From contig NZ_CP014168.1 of NCBI RefSeq assembly GCF_001717955.1, positions 62,001 to 126,000 on the forward strand: a stretch of DNA of 64,000 nt. The letters are read 5' to 3'. This document shows positions 26,250 to 35,472 of this stretch, one piece after another. The position numbers were made by a program, and so were the translations under genes. The notes under the pieces are model-generated. The model ran no database searches. It was not told the origin of the DNA and saw nothing but the letters and a program-made list of their open reading frames with translations. Within the stretch, counting starts at the first letter, position 1. Each line of letters opens with the position of its first letter. The stretch is from Sphingomonas panacis. GTDB lineage: Bacteria; Pseudomonadota; Alphaproteobacteria; Sphingomonadales; Sphingomonadaceae.

Positions 26250-28334
26250 TCAGTCGGATCGGCCATCTTCCTCGATGATGGCGACGTCCCACGCGGCAAG
26301 GTCGATCGATCCGCCGCGCTGCACCTTGCGCTCATGCAACAATTCCGTGCCGGAAGCGGGGGCGGCCAGATGCTGTGGCACAGCCGAATAATTGAGCACG
26401 TACCGGACCTTGTGGCCGTTCTTCAGCGTGCCGCCGCGCACGATCAGCGGGAATTGCACGCCGGCGACCGATGGCTCGACACCCGCACGCGCGACCTCCG
26501 CAGCGACGATCTTCTCGGCCAGCGCGTCGCTCGGCATGAAGCCGACATAGCTGACCTCGCCTTTGCCCCAGTGGTTGCGGGTCATCGCGGCGCCAGCCGG
26601 CCATGACGGATGCTGATAGCGCGCCACGACTTCGGCGGTGGTGGGCTTCAACATCTCCATCCACCAGCGCGGCGCGTTGTCGGCATCCGAAACCCCGAAC
26701 GGATTGCCCGCCAGCGTGACCCCGACGGGAATCGTGTACTCCTGATAGGTGACGCCCGCCGCCTCGGCGATCGCACCCGGCTGCGCAGCATAGCGGACCT
26801 TGGTGTTCTCGTCCGAAAAGCCGCTTTTGAACGTGTAGAGCAGGTGGCCGCCGCGCTTGGCATAGTCATTCAGCCGCGCGATCTCGGCGTCGCTCGCCGC
26901 GTAAAGCGCCGGCACGACGATGAGCTTGTAGTCATCGAGCTTCCGCGTGCTGTCGGGCGACAGGATGTCGGCCTCGACATTCATCCGGTAGAGCGCATCG
27001 TAAAAGGGGCGCATCACCTGGTTATATTCGATGCCCGCCGGCTTGAACGAATTGAACGCGGTCTGGGCGGTGTTGCTGACATAGACGGCGACCTGGTTGT
27101 GCTTCGTCATGCCAGCCAGCTTCGGGCCGAGGCGCGCGATCTCGGCGCCGATCTCTTTTGCCGCCGCATATTCCGCATTGGGCTTGTAGTCCTGCGACAG
27201 CAGCCCGCGCCAGTAGGTTTCGACCGCGTTGGCGGTGGTCGCCCAGTGCCAGTATTCAACCATCTGCGCACCCGAGGCGAGATGGCTGAACGCCTGCAGA
27301 CGAAGCTGGCCCGGATAGGGCGTCCATTGCGGAAAGCCCTGCGCCTCGGTTTCCAGCACCAGATAATTCTGTCCGTTGCGGATCGAGCGGGCCTCGTCGC
27401 CCCCAAAGGCGATCTCCGCGCCGGTCAGCTTGTCCTGCGTTGGATGATAGATGTCGATGCCGGCGATATCGAGCGACCGTGCCGCCTTCCAATGGTCGAC
27501 CTCCGGCTGGATGCCATAGGAGCCCTCGCGCCAGCCCAGATCGAAATTCTGCGTCATGAACTGGCCGGGCCGGGCATGGGCGCGCACCAGCTTGGCCTGC
27601 CACGCCAGGAAATCGGTGACGAGGCTGCGCTGGTAGGCGGCGAAGGCGTTGGACATGCTGGCGTTGATCGAGCCGTTGGTCGACGGGAAATCCTCCCACC
27701 GGTTGATCCGGTTCGACCAGTAATTCAGGCCCCACGCCTGGTTCAGGGCATCAAGGCTCGGCCATTTCGCTTTTATCGACTGGACAAACCCCGCCTGCAC
27801 CGCCGGGCCGCTGGTGCCATAGGGCTTGGTCTCGTTGTCGAGCTGGTAGCCGATCACCGCAGGATGATCCTTCACATGGTCGACCAGCGCGACAATCACC
27901 CGCTCGGCCGCAGCGCGGTAGTCGGGATCGGTGATGTCCATGTTCTGCCGGGTGCCATATTGCGCGCGGACACCGTCGCGGCCGACGACGAGCACATTGG
28001 GATGCTGGCGCGCGAGCCATGTCGGCACGGCATAGGTGGGCGTGCCGACGATCACCTTGATGCCCTGCTTATGCATCGCGGCGAGCATGCGGTCGACATG
28101 GCTGAAATCGAAGACGCCGGGCTGCGGCTCAAGCGTGCCCCAGGTCGACTCCGCGATGCGGACGACACTGATCCCTGCCGCCTTCATCATCCGCGCGTCC
28201 TCATCGACGCGGTCGACCGGCGTGTACTCGTCATAATAAGCGACGCCGTAAAGGATGGTATCCGGCACCTGCGCCTGCGCCGCCGCCGGCAGCGCCACAA
28301 TGGCCGATGCGAGTGCTTTCACGAACCGCTGCAT
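26250..28334 (-). CDS. GH42 beta-galactosidase, exported
   Basis: 694 residues from the ATG at 28332-28334; GGCAGGA lies just upstream, and the longer in-frame extension lacks a plausible signal. A Sec signal peptide (LASAIVALPAAAQAQ) is visible. The barrel has YGVAYYDEYTP, ISVVRIAESTWGTLEP, acid/base Glu168 in GYQLDNETKPYG, and the probable nucleophile Glu328 in YLVLETEAQG. A GATase-like trimerisation domain (KLIVVPALYAASDAEI) and a C-terminal beta domain complete the family layout. It removes terminal beta-galactose. Being upstream of and co-directional with the GH31 gene, it would expose xylose residues for that enzyme if the substrate is xyloglucan, which is an inference. No dedicated TonB receptor adjoins the pair. 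Confidence 0.88.
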   Translation of the reverse strand: MQRFVKALASAIVALPAAAQAQVPDTILYGVAYYDEYTPVDRVDEDARMMKAAGISVVRIAESTWGTLEPQPGVFDFSHVDRMLAAMHKQGIKVIVGTPTYAVPTWLARQHPNVLVVGRDGVRAQYGTRQNMDITDPDYRAAAERVIVALVDHVKDHPAVIGYQLDNETKPYGTSGPAVQAGFVQSIKAKWPSLDALNQAWGLNYWSNRINRWEDFPSTNGSINASMSNAFAAYQRSLVTDFLAWQAKLVRAHARPGQFMTQNFDLGWREGSYGIQPEVDHWKAARSLDIAGIDIYHPTQDKLTGAEIAFGGDEARSIRNGQNYLVLETEAQGFPQWTPYPGQLRLQAFSHLASGAQMVEYWHWATTANAVETYWRGLLSQDYKPNAEYAAAKEIGAEIARLGPKLAGMTKHNQVAVYVSNTAQTAFNSFKPAGIEYNQVMRPFYDALYRMNVEADILSPDSTRKLDDYKLIVVPALYAASDAEIARLNDYAKRGGHLLYTFKSGFSDENTKVRYAAQPGAIAEAAGVTYQEYTIPVGVTLAGNPFGVSDADNAPRWWMEMLKPTTAEVVARYQHPSWPAGAAMTRNHWGKGEVSYVGFMPSDALAEKIVAAEVARAGVEPSVAGVQFPLIVRGGTLKNGHKVRYVLNYSAVPQHLAAPASGTELLHERKVQRGGSIDLAAWDVAIIEEDGRSD

Positions 28335-29179
28335 GATCCTGCCTTCCATTACCAATTTCTTCCCCCGCCGTATCGCTTCCAAACTAACAGGCGCGTCGTG
28401 CGAGAAGCGTCTCGCCGCCCGGCCTGATCGCGAGCACCAGGTCACAGCACGAGTCTGTCAGATTGGCGGCGTCCCCCGTCAAGATGACGCTCTTCGTAAG
28501 AGATCTGTACGCCAGCATCACGTTTACCGTGGCCGCATTTGCGAATTCTGCAACACCCGTCCGGGTCTGCGGTGAGATCCGACAGCTATCGCGCCATATA
28601 TATACGCGGCGCGAAGCTGACCCTTTTCGTAGAACGCGACGGCGGCATCGGAATTCGCGCAACACCGCGAAATAGGCAAGCTTTCATACATCGTCTCCCG
28701 CGTTGCGCTGCGTGTTCGTTTCCGAGGGCGGCGCTGAAGCCCTTCCCCGGTTGCCGACGCCTATCGTGAACAAAGGTTTTCTACACGATGATGTCGTATA
28801 TGCAAATTCACTTTCATATATGCTTGCCGTTCAGAGTGGCGGTTGCTCTGGGGGCGCGGGCCAGATTCAGAGGCTGTCTGAAACCGAAGTGTGGGTGTCG
28901 GGGCGCCCTGGACGTCGGGCCGCCGCGTTCGCGGGGAAGCCGTAGCCGTGCAGTTACGTCATATCGAGGTCGTGCGATCCGCGACATGGGTCCAGTACAG
29001 GTCGATATCGTCGGTTCCCAGCCGCTGGAATGCCCCTCCCGGGCCGTCGCACATGTGTCGCGTCAGGCGCATTGGCAGTTTTGCAATATGATTTGGCGAG
29101 ATCGTCCTACGCCCCCTTCAGCCATCGAAGTATGACAGGATAATGCGAGGCATTCGCAAAATCTGGTCAAGGGGTTTCA
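28335..29179. other. 845-bp region without a convincing gene
   Basis: Several short open frames occur on both strands, but none shows a recognisable domain or a good ribosome site. The right end carries the promoter of the siderophore receptor, including a Fur-like box at 29144-29158. A stretch near 28866-28900 (gaggctgtctgaaa) recalls insertion-sequence ends, but no transposase is present. Confidence 0.5.
29144..29158. promoter_or_regulatory. Fur-like box upstream of the siderophore receptor
   Basis: TGCGAGGCATTCGCA has arms TGCGA and TCGCA around 5 bp and fits the alphaproteobacterial Fur-type pattern TGCnA-n5-TnGCA. It lies 22-36 bp before the receptor start, where a repressor would block transcription. 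Confidence 0.5.
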
Positions 29180-31537
29180 ATGTTCGGGGGAAAAGACGGC
29201 GTCCGAAATCGTGCGGGTCGGCTGGAAGACCATAATGGACGAGGCAAGCGCGCAATCGCCAAAGGCGTAAGCGGCCTCATCGCATGTGCGATCATCGCAG
29301 CACACAGCGCGGCCCAGGCGCAGTCCGACAATCGACGGGATGCGCAGCGAAACACGTCCCGCCATGATGATCCGGATGCGATCACCGACCCCGCCGACAT
29401 CATCGTCACCGGCATTCAGGAGGGTGAGACCACGGAACGCTCCGGCTCTTATACGACGCGTTCAACGGGCGCTGCGCTCGGCCTGCCGCTCAGGCTGAGG
29501 GCGATTCCACAGGCGGTTACCGTCATCACCAGCCAGAATATGGAAGACCAGAACCTCACAAATCTCGACTCGGTGCTGCAAAGCGCGGCCGGCGTGACAC
29601 GGAATTATATCGATTCTGAGCGGGTCAACTATTCCTCACGCGGCTTCAGTGTCGACAACATCATGTACGACGGTGTGGTGAGTTCACTCGATAACGGCAT
29701 CGGGTTCATCGACACCGCACTCTACGACCGCATCGAGGTCGTGAGGGGCGCAACCGGCCTGCTTACCGGCGCGGGCAATCCATCGGCGTCGATCAATCTG
29801 ATCCGCAAGCGACCGAAGAAGGACTTCGCCGTCGGTGCGTCGGCGCAGGCAGGATCGTGGGACAATTATCGCGGCACGCTCGACGTTTCCACGCCGCTGA
29901 CGGCGAATGGCATGATCCGCGCGCGGCTCATCGGCGTCTATCAGGATCAGAAATCTTATCTCGATTTCTACCAGCAGAAAAAGGCCATCGGCTATGGCGT
30001 GATCGAAGCCGATCTGACCGATCATACGATCCTGACCGCAGGCTTCGAATATCAGCACAATCTGCCGAAGGGTTCGACCTGGGGCGCCGCGCCGCTCTTC
30101 TACAGCGACGGCACGCTGACGACGGACCTGCGCCGTTCCGCGACCCTGTCGCCGCCATGGACCTTTTATACAGTCGAATCCCAGACGGCGTTCGTCAACC
30201 TGTCCCATGAATTCGCCAATGGCTGGAAGATCAAAAGCGCGCTCACCCATTCGCAACTGAACCATGACGCGGAATTGGCTGCGCTGGTGGGTATCGATCC
30301 CACCAATCCCAGGGCGACTATTGGCTTTTATCCTGATCGGCAGACGGGTTTCTCCGGTTTCCCGGTGGCCAACGCCGGCACGAAATTCAGCGGCAAGACG
30401 CGGCAGGATACGCTGGACCTGCAAACCAATGGGCCGGTCGAGCTTTTCGGCAGGCAGCACGAACTGGTTGTCGGCACCACCCTGTCCTGGACGAAGCAGG
30501 ATACGCCGGGCTCTCGCCTGACGATAAACCCGTATTTTCCCTTTTCGACGACGCCCGCGCCATCCCTCGATCAGGTGGGCACGATCCCTCGCATCGATTT
30601 CGAGAACAATTCGATGCCATGGGGCACGGCCTCGAACGTCAGGACCAGGAAATACGGGGTCTATGCGGCAGCCCGCGTGTCGCCCGCGGATGGCCTGAAG
30701 GTCATTCTTGGCGGTCGTTTCAATCGATTCGAGTTGGATGACGATGAAGCCGGTTCCGCCAGCGTTCGATATCGGCAGAACAGGTTCACACCCTATGTCG
30801 GCACGACCTATGATCTGACCAGGAATTTCACGCTGTTCGCGAGCTATACGGAGATATTCAAGCCACAGCCGGACCGGAGGGACCGTAACGGCAACATCCT
30901 GGCGCCGACCAAGGGCAATAGCCGGGAAGTCGGTGTCAAAGGCGAGTTCTTTGGAGGCGACCTCAACACCTCGCTGACCCTGTTCGACACGCGGCTGGAC
31001 AAATTGGCACAGCAGGATGTTGGGTTCTTCGACCCGAGCAACCCGCTGAACACTGCCTATGTTGCAGTCGACGGGACGAAGACCAGAGGGATCGAACTGG
31101 AAGCAAACGGCGAAGTTCTGCCGGGCTGGAATGTGTCCGGCGGCTTTACCTGGCTGAAAAGCCAAACCCCCGACGGCGCACGCCTCAATCCCCAGGAACC
31201 GCGCCGAACGGTCAAGCTCTTCACGAGCTATCGCCTGCCGGGATCGTTGGACAGGCTGACGATCGGCGGCGGTGTCCACTGGCAAAGCGACATTCAGTTC
31301 GCAGGGACCAATCGGCCGGACGGTCGGGGCGGAATCCAGCCGGGCACGACGGTCGTGCAAGCAAGCTACGCGCTGATCAATGCCCTGGCACGCTATGCGT
31401 TCAGCGATCGCCTGTCTGCGTCGGTCAACGTCAATAACCTTTCCGACAAGCGGTATTGGATGCGCGCCGGGTTCTTTGACACGGCGGCAGTGGGGGCGCC
31501 GCGAAACGCCATGCTGACCGTGAACTTGCGGTACTAA
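29180..31537 (+). CDS. TonB-dependent siderophore receptor (FhuE/FpvA type)
   Basis: 785 residues, ATG with AAGGGG upstream. The signal segment (KGVSGLIACAIIAAHSAAQAQ) lies unusually far in, after about 27 basic or polar residues, so the start could be further downstream. DPADIIVTGIQEGE is the TonB box region. The plug has RAIPQAVTVITSQNMEDQ and SSRGFSVDNIMYDGV, typical of ferric-siderophore receptors. The barrel ends MLTVNLRY. There is no N-terminal STN signalling domain, so it should not drive a cell-surface sigma cascade. It is followed by a membrane protein and a PepSY protein, as in ferric-siderophore uptake and reduction loci. A Fur-like box lies upstream. Confidence 0.88.
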   Translation: MFGGKDGVRNRAGRLEDHNGRGKRAIAKGVSGLIACAIIAAHSAAQAQSDNRRDAQRNTSRHDDPDAITDPADIIVTGIQEGETTERSGSYTTRSTGAALGLPLRLRAIPQAVTVITSQNMEDQNLTNLDSVLQSAAGVTRNYIDSERVNYSSRGFSVDNIMYDGVVSSLDNGIGFIDTALYDRIEVVRGATGLLTGAGNPSASINLIRKRPKKDFAVGASAQAGSWDNYRGTLDVSTPLTANGMIRARLIGVYQDQKSYLDFYQQKKAIGYGVIEADLTDHTILTAGFEYQHNLPKGSTWGAAPLFYSDGTLTTDLRRSATLSPPWTFYTVESQTAFVNLSHEFANGWKIKSALTHSQLNHDAELAALVGIDPTNPRATIGFYPDRQTGFSGFPVANAGTKFSGKTRQDTLDLQTNGPVELFGRQHELVVGTTLSWTKQDTPGSRLTINPYFPFSTTPAPSLDQVGTIPRIDFENNSMPWGTASNVRTRKYGVYAAARVSPADGLKVILGGRFNRFELDDDEAGSASVRYRQNRFTPYVGTTYDLTRNFTLFASYTEIFKPQPDRRDRNGNILAPTKGNSREVGVKGEFFGGDLNTSLTLFDTRLDKLAQQDVGFFDPSNPLNTAYVAVDGTKTRGIELEANGEVLPGWNVSGGFTWLKSQTPDGARLNPQEPRRTVKLFTSYRLPGSLDRLTIGGGVHWQSDIQFAGTNRPDGRGGIQPGTTVVQASYALINALARYAFSDRLSASVNVNNLSDKRYWMRAGFFDTAAVGAPRNAMLTVNLRY

Positions 31538-31784
31538 GGCACGCACCGGGTTGGCATATCCGTTGGAACATTCACGTGGATATGCCGGCCAGTTTGCTTT
31601 GCGATCCTAGCTCCTTGAGTCGCTGAGGTTCCAATCTCTTCCACCGGTGGACATCCTGGCGGGGCCTGCCGGCATTTCGGAACGCTTTGGCGGCGTTGAA
31701 CACGGCGTCCGCCGGAGAACCGCTCTATCGCCGTATCACGATCAATTCGCGTTTAAGCACCGGAGGCTCCGAAGTCCTTTGATC

Positions 31785-32354
31785 ATGCAGATAGTGGGAG
31801 CTTTCGGGATGGCGGCGTGCCTTGCGTCGGTCCTGATGCTGCGGACAGCATGGCGAGGCGCTGGAATGCGGCGCAAGCGTTGGGCGGCAGCGGGGTGGCT
31901 GATGCTGATCCCCGCCCTTCTTCTTTATGCCCTCTGGCTTGGGGTCGCCATCGGCCTGATGGCGGTTCTGCTTGCCTTCAGCCTCTGCGCGATGATCGTG
32001 GTCAAATTCGGCGAGGAGCGGCAGCCGGTCCGACGATCGGAGCCACGCGCCAAAGCACAAAAGGCGCCCGAGCCTGACGAACGGCCCGGGGGCCGCTGGC
32101 GTGGTTGGGCAAGGGGCGCGGCCGCACTTCTTCTCACCGCGATCACCGCAAACGCGGTCGGTGCAGCGGCCGCAGGCATCGCGCCGGGGGCGCGGCTTGA
32201 CCGTTTCGCTGCCGCCGTCGTCTTCGTGCCGCTGCTTTGGGCATGTCTCGTCATCTGGATGCTGAGTGACCGCGTCATGCTGCGCCCTGTGCTCGGCATG
32301 ATCGGGGCGTCCGCCATCGCCGGCTCCACCATTGCCTGGATACTGCTGGCATGA
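31785..32354 (+). CDS. Small membrane protein of the siderophore locus, function unknown
   Basis: 189 residues if started at ATG 31785; the frame is open further upstream to 31647 without a better start. About five hydrophobic stretches are visible (for example LMLIPALLLYALWLGVAIGLM and AAALLLTAITANAVGAAAAG), separated by a basic cytoplasmic loop around residues 80-100. The stop overlaps the start of the PepSY gene (ATGA), which indicates a joint function. Comparable genes (DUF3325/DUF3649-like membrane proteins) sit between receptor and PepSY genes in other ferric-siderophore loci. I cannot assign it to either family from sequence alone. Confidence 0.65.
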   Translation: MQIVGAFGMAACLASVLMLRTAWRGAGMRRKRWAAAGWLMLIPALLLYALWLGVAIGLMAVLLAFSLCAMIVVKFGEERQPVRRSEPRAKAQKAPEPDERPGGRWRGWARGAAALLLTAITANAVGAAAAGIAPGARLDRFAAAVVFVPLLWACLVIWMLSDRVMLRPVLGMIGASAIAGSTIAWILLA

Positions 32355-33871
32355 ACAATCCCCTCCGCCCCGCCGCGCGCAAATCGCTGTTTTCCAATAG
32401 CTGGATCAGCGCCATACTGGCGGGCCATTCCGCGCTGGGCCTCGCGTTCAGCGCGGCGATTTACCTGATTTGCCTGACGGGAAGCGTCGTGGTGTTCGTG
32501 CAGGAGCTGCAACGCTGGGAACAGCCCGCAGCCCCTCGGGTGCTCGCCGTTGCTCCCGGTGCGATTGATCTGGGCATTGCAGCGCTCCGCGAGAAAGGGC
32601 CCGAGGACGCGGCGCAATCGGTTTCCGTAACCCTCCCCTCGCCCCACAATCCGCATCTTCTGCTCTCGGCAAGAGGTCGCGAGGGTGCGGGGAGCGGGAG
32701 CTGGTTCGCCGACGCATCCGGCCACCCCGCGATGAAGGTGCGCCACGATGTCAGCGACTTTCTGGTGCGGCTGCATGTCGACCTCCATCTGCCGTTCGGC
32801 ATCGGCACGGTGATCGTTGCGTTGGCGGGGATGGCGTTGCTGGCGCTGGTGATTTCCGGGGTTCTTGCCCATCCGCGCATCCTCAAAGATGCTTTCCGGC
32901 TTCGCAGCGGCGGATCCGTGCGAGTGGGCCAGGCCGGCCTCCATAACCGCATGGGCACCTGGGGGCTGCCTTTCCACCTCATCATCGCGTTCACCGCCGC
33001 CTTCCTGGGCGTCTTCATCATCGTTTTCGGAAGTGTTGCTGCGACCACGTACAAGGGGGACATGTTCAAGGCCTTTGCCGATTTCGCGGGCCCGGTCGCG
33101 CGACCGGCGGCTCACGCGTCTCGTACGGGTCCGCTTCCTTCGGTCGGGCCCTTCATCGCCGCAGCGACCGCCGCCGCCCCCGGCCTTGCGCTCCAGTCCA
33201 TCGACATCCAGCAGCCGGGCGCCAAGGGGCAGCTGATCGGAATTGGCCTGCGCGATCCGCGAAGCCTCTTTCTCGAAGAGCGCGTCGTCTATGACAGCAA
33301 AGGCCGGAAGGTCTTTGCGTCCGACGTAACCAGACGGCCCTTCAGCCAGCAGATGATCTTTGCCATTCAGCCGATCCACTTTGGCTGGTTCGGCGGGATT
33401 TTCGTCAAGCTCGCTTACGGCCTCCTCGGCCTGTCGATGTGCGGCATCACTGCGAGCGGGTTCAAGATCTGGTTGACGCGCCGACGTGACAAGGGGCGCC
33501 CCATGCCGGCCATGGAGCGGCTGTGGACAGCCACAATCTGGGGGCAACCGCTGGCGCTCGCGCTTGCGGCGATCCCGTCGCTTGCAACGGACGCAAAGGC
33601 CGCGCCCCTGCTGGGTTGGGCCGCAGGCACCATAGCAGCCTATGCGCTGGCATGTTTCCCCACGACGCAGCTGCGCCTGGGCGACGGGTTGCGCGCGGCA
33701 ACGGCCGTGGCGCTGGCAGGGCTGGCGCTGGTCCATGCCACGCTCAGCGCAACGGGCGGTCTTTCCGGCATCGACCCGGCAAGCTGGGCGGTCGACGCCA
33801 CGCTGCTCCTGATCGCCTTCTTCGTCGCGCGGCCGACGCTGAAGCTCCGCCGACCTAACCGCGCGACCTAG
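32351..33871 (+). CDS. PepSY-associated membrane protein (ferric-siderophore reductase-like)
   Basis: 506 residues. An N-terminal membrane segment (GHSALGLAFSAAIYLICLTGSVVVFVQEL) with an invariant-type His is followed by a periplasmic domain. HVDLHLPFGIGTVIVALAGMALL, RMGTWGLPFHLIIAFTAAFLGVF and HFGWFGGIFVKLAYGLLGL supply further His-bearing helices, likely haem or iron ligands. The C-terminal part has three more segments. The arrangement fits PepSY_TM proteins such as FoxB/FsrB, which reduce ferric siderophores in the inner membrane. It is coupled to the upstream small membrane protein and sits in the receptor operon. Confidence 0.82.
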   Translation: MNNPLRPAARKSLFSNSWISAILAGHSALGLAFSAAIYLICLTGSVVVFVQELQRWEQPAAPRVLAVAPGAIDLGIAALREKGPEDAAQSVSVTLPSPHNPHLLLSARGREGAGSGSWFADASGHPAMKVRHDVSDFLVRLHVDLHLPFGIGTVIVALAGMALLALVISGVLAHPRILKDAFRLRSGGSVRVGQAGLHNRMGTWGLPFHLIIAFTAAFLGVFIIVFGSVAATTYKGDMFKAFADFAGPVARPAAHASRTGPLPSVGPFIAAATAAAPGLALQSIDIQQPGAKGQLIGIGLRDPRSLFLEERVVYDSKGRKVFASDVTRRPFSQQMIFAIQPIHFGWFGGIFVKLAYGLLGLSMCGITASGFKIWLTRRRDKGRPMPAMERLWTATIWGQPLALALAAIPSLATDAKAAPLLGWAAGTIAAYALACFPTTQLRLGDGLRAATAVALAGLALVHATLSATGGLSGIDPASWAVDATLLLIAFFVARPTLKLRRPNRAT

Positions 33872-33963
33872 CCAGGCCGCCCGTCCGGCGAAGCGCAACC
33901 CGGCGCGATGGCCTTGGCAGCTTGAGCGATATTGCCAAAATGTTGCGCAATACCGCCACTCAG

Positions 33964-33980
33964 TTGAGAATCGTTCGCAA
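33964..33980. promoter_or_regulatory. Fur-like box upstream of the AraC gene
   Basis: TTGAGAATCGTTCGCAA has inner arms GAA/TTC and outer TTG/CAA with one mismatched pair. It fits the same Fur-type pattern as the box before the receptor. It lies 51-67 bp before the AraC-family start. Confidence 0.4.
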
Positions 33981-34030
33981 TTTGGAGGTGTCGGTGGCAG
34001 ATTGAAGGCCGGCCCCAGCGGATCAGAACG

Positions 34031-34897
34031 ATGCAGAGCGACGATTACGAGGTTTTTGAGCCCGAGGAGATTCCCCGGCCGGTCTCAGCGGTCGGGATGG
34101 AACTTTTCACGGAAGGTTTCGAACAACCGCCGCATCGGCATCGCAAGGCGCAACTCATCCTCGCGGTCCGTGGCCTCATTACCTGCGAGGTGCCGCAGGG
34201 CCTGTGGATGGTTCCGCGGCAGTGCGCATTGTGGATCCCCGGCGATATGGAACATAGCGTGCGCTGCGCCGGTGACCTTGAGGTCTACACGCTCTTCATC
34301 GATCCCGAACTTGCCCGCAATCTGCCAGCGGAGTGCCGCACCTTCTCCACCGGGCCACTGTTGCGCGAACTGCTGATCGCCGTGACCCGCTTCCCCTCGC
34401 TTTACGATGTCGACGGCGCTGACGGCCGCCTTATCCAGACGATGCTCGACCAGCTTGAGCGCGCACCGATGGGGAGCCTCCATCTGCCGATGCCTGCCGA
34501 CCCGCGATTGCGCACCATAGCCAAGACCCTGTCGTCCGATCCCGCCAATCGGACGACGATCGGGGGTTGGGCCCGGATCGTCGCCATGAGCGAGCGCAGT
34601 CTGTTCAGGCTCATCATCAAGCAGACCGGCATGAGCTTCGGGCGGTGGCGCCAGCAGTTTCAGGTGATGTTCGCGATCGAGCGCCTGACCGAGGGAGCGT
34701 CCGTACAGACCGTCTCGTTCGATCTCGGATATGAAAGTGCGAGTGCTTTCATCACGATGTTCAAGAAGGTGATGGGACAGCCACCGGGGCAGTATCTGGC
34801 GGCGCGGCGGAGCGCAGCTCCCCCCGGGACACCGCAACAGCGCAAGCCTAAACTCATCTCCACAATAAGGGAGGCTCAGCGCGCGTTGGGGCTTTGA
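34031..34897 (+). CDS. AraC-family transcriptional regulator
   Basis: 288 residues. The N-terminal cupin-like sensor (PPHRHRKAQLILAVRG and CALWIPGDMEHSV) is followed by the C-terminal double helix-turn-helix (IGGWARIVAMSERSLFRLIIKQTGMSFGRWRQQFQVMFAIERL, then VSFDLGYESASAFITMFKKVMGQPPGQYL). The ribosome site is weak. It lies between the siderophore locus and the efflux operon, all in the same direction. The Fur-like box upstream favours a role in siderophore uptake, as with PchR-like regulators. Control of the efflux genes, 155 bp downstream, is an alternative. Confidence 0.82.
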   Translation: MQSDDYEVFEPEEIPRPVSAVGMELFTEGFEQPPHRHRKAQLILAVRGLITCEVPQGLWMVPRQCALWIPGDMEHSVRCAGDLEVYTLFIDPELARNLPAECRTFSTGPLLRELLIAVTRFPSLYDVDGADGRLIQTMLDQLERAPMGSLHLPMPADPRLRTIAKTLSSDPANRTTIGGWARIVAMSERSLFRLIIKQTGMSFGRWRQQFQVMFAIERLTEGASVQTVSFDLGYESASAFITMFKKVMGQPPGQYLAARRSAAPPGTPQQRKPKLISTIREAQRALGL

Positions 34898-35052
34898 TGC
34901 GCAACCCGCACAATCGTGCCGACACTCGTCAGCGGGCCGTTCGAACCCCGAAAATTGGCAGTTTCGATAAATCATCTGCCCAAGTCGCCAAATCCAAAGT
35001 TCCGTGAAGAGCCTATGAAGGTTCGGAATGATAAAACTATTGGACTCAGGCC

Positions 35053-35472
35053 ATGCTGGTTGATGACACGCAATTCCCGTTAGTGCGCATGCACTACAAC
35101 CGCGTCGACGATCGAGGTGACGAGGTCAGCTTCCAGATTTTCGAAGATCTTCTGGAGCGCAAGCGATCCTTCGTATTGATCGGCCTCGGCGCAGAAACTG
35201 AACATGTTCATTCGAACGAGGAACGAAAGCGGTTGACGCTGTGGATGAAGCGCAACCGTGAGGCACTCCATACGCATGTCCGGGCAATGGTCTATGTCGA
35301 GCCGAGTCCGGCAAAACGCTTCCTCGTCAAGACATCGGCGCCGGTCTTTCAGAAATTTTGGGGCTATCCGATCCTCGTCTCGGCTTCCGAAGCCGAAGCC
35401 GAAGGCATTGCCGCACGGCTGCTCGCAGGCGAGCAGCCCGCCCACATCGAGGCGGCGCAGCCCGATGCGTAG
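35053..35472 (+). CDS. Hypothetical 139-aa protein at the head of the efflux operon
   Basis: I do not recognise the family. The sequence looks soluble and mixed alpha/beta: VSFQIFEDLLERKRSFVLIG, then ERKRLTLWMKRNREALHTHV and FWGYPILVSASEAEAEGIAARLLAG. The layout (central strand, amphipathic helix, strand, C-terminal helix) resembles small STAS/SpoIIAA-like folds, but that is only an impression. The gene overlaps the NodT-like gene by 8 nt (ATG 35465, stop at 35470-35472), so it is co-translated with the exporter. A role in regulation or resistance linked to efflux is inferred from position only. Confidence 0.6.
   Translation: MLVDDTQFPLVRMHYNRVDDRGDEVSFQIFEDLLERKRSFVLIGLGAETEHVHSNEERKRLTLWMKRNREALHTHVRAMVYVEPSPAKRFLVKTSAPVFQKFWGYPILVSASEAEAEGIAARLLAGEQPAHIEAAQPDA

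Noticed and set aside
26610..28427. 605-codon plus-strand open frame opposite GH42
   Set aside because: It is His/Arg/Val-rich shadow coding with no domain; GH42 on the minus strand is complete.
28384..28665. 93-codon minus-strand frame upstream of GH42
   Set aside because: There is no domain, no ribosome site and no conservation signal that I can recognise.
29684..31546. 620-codon minus-strand open frame opposite the siderophore receptor
   Set aside because: The receptor on the plus strand has all plug and barrel features. The antisense frame has none.
31925..33898. 657-codon minus-strand open frame opposite the PepSY gene
   Set aside because: There is no recognisable domain or ribosome site, and the opposite strand encodes a coherent membrane protein coupled to its neighbour.
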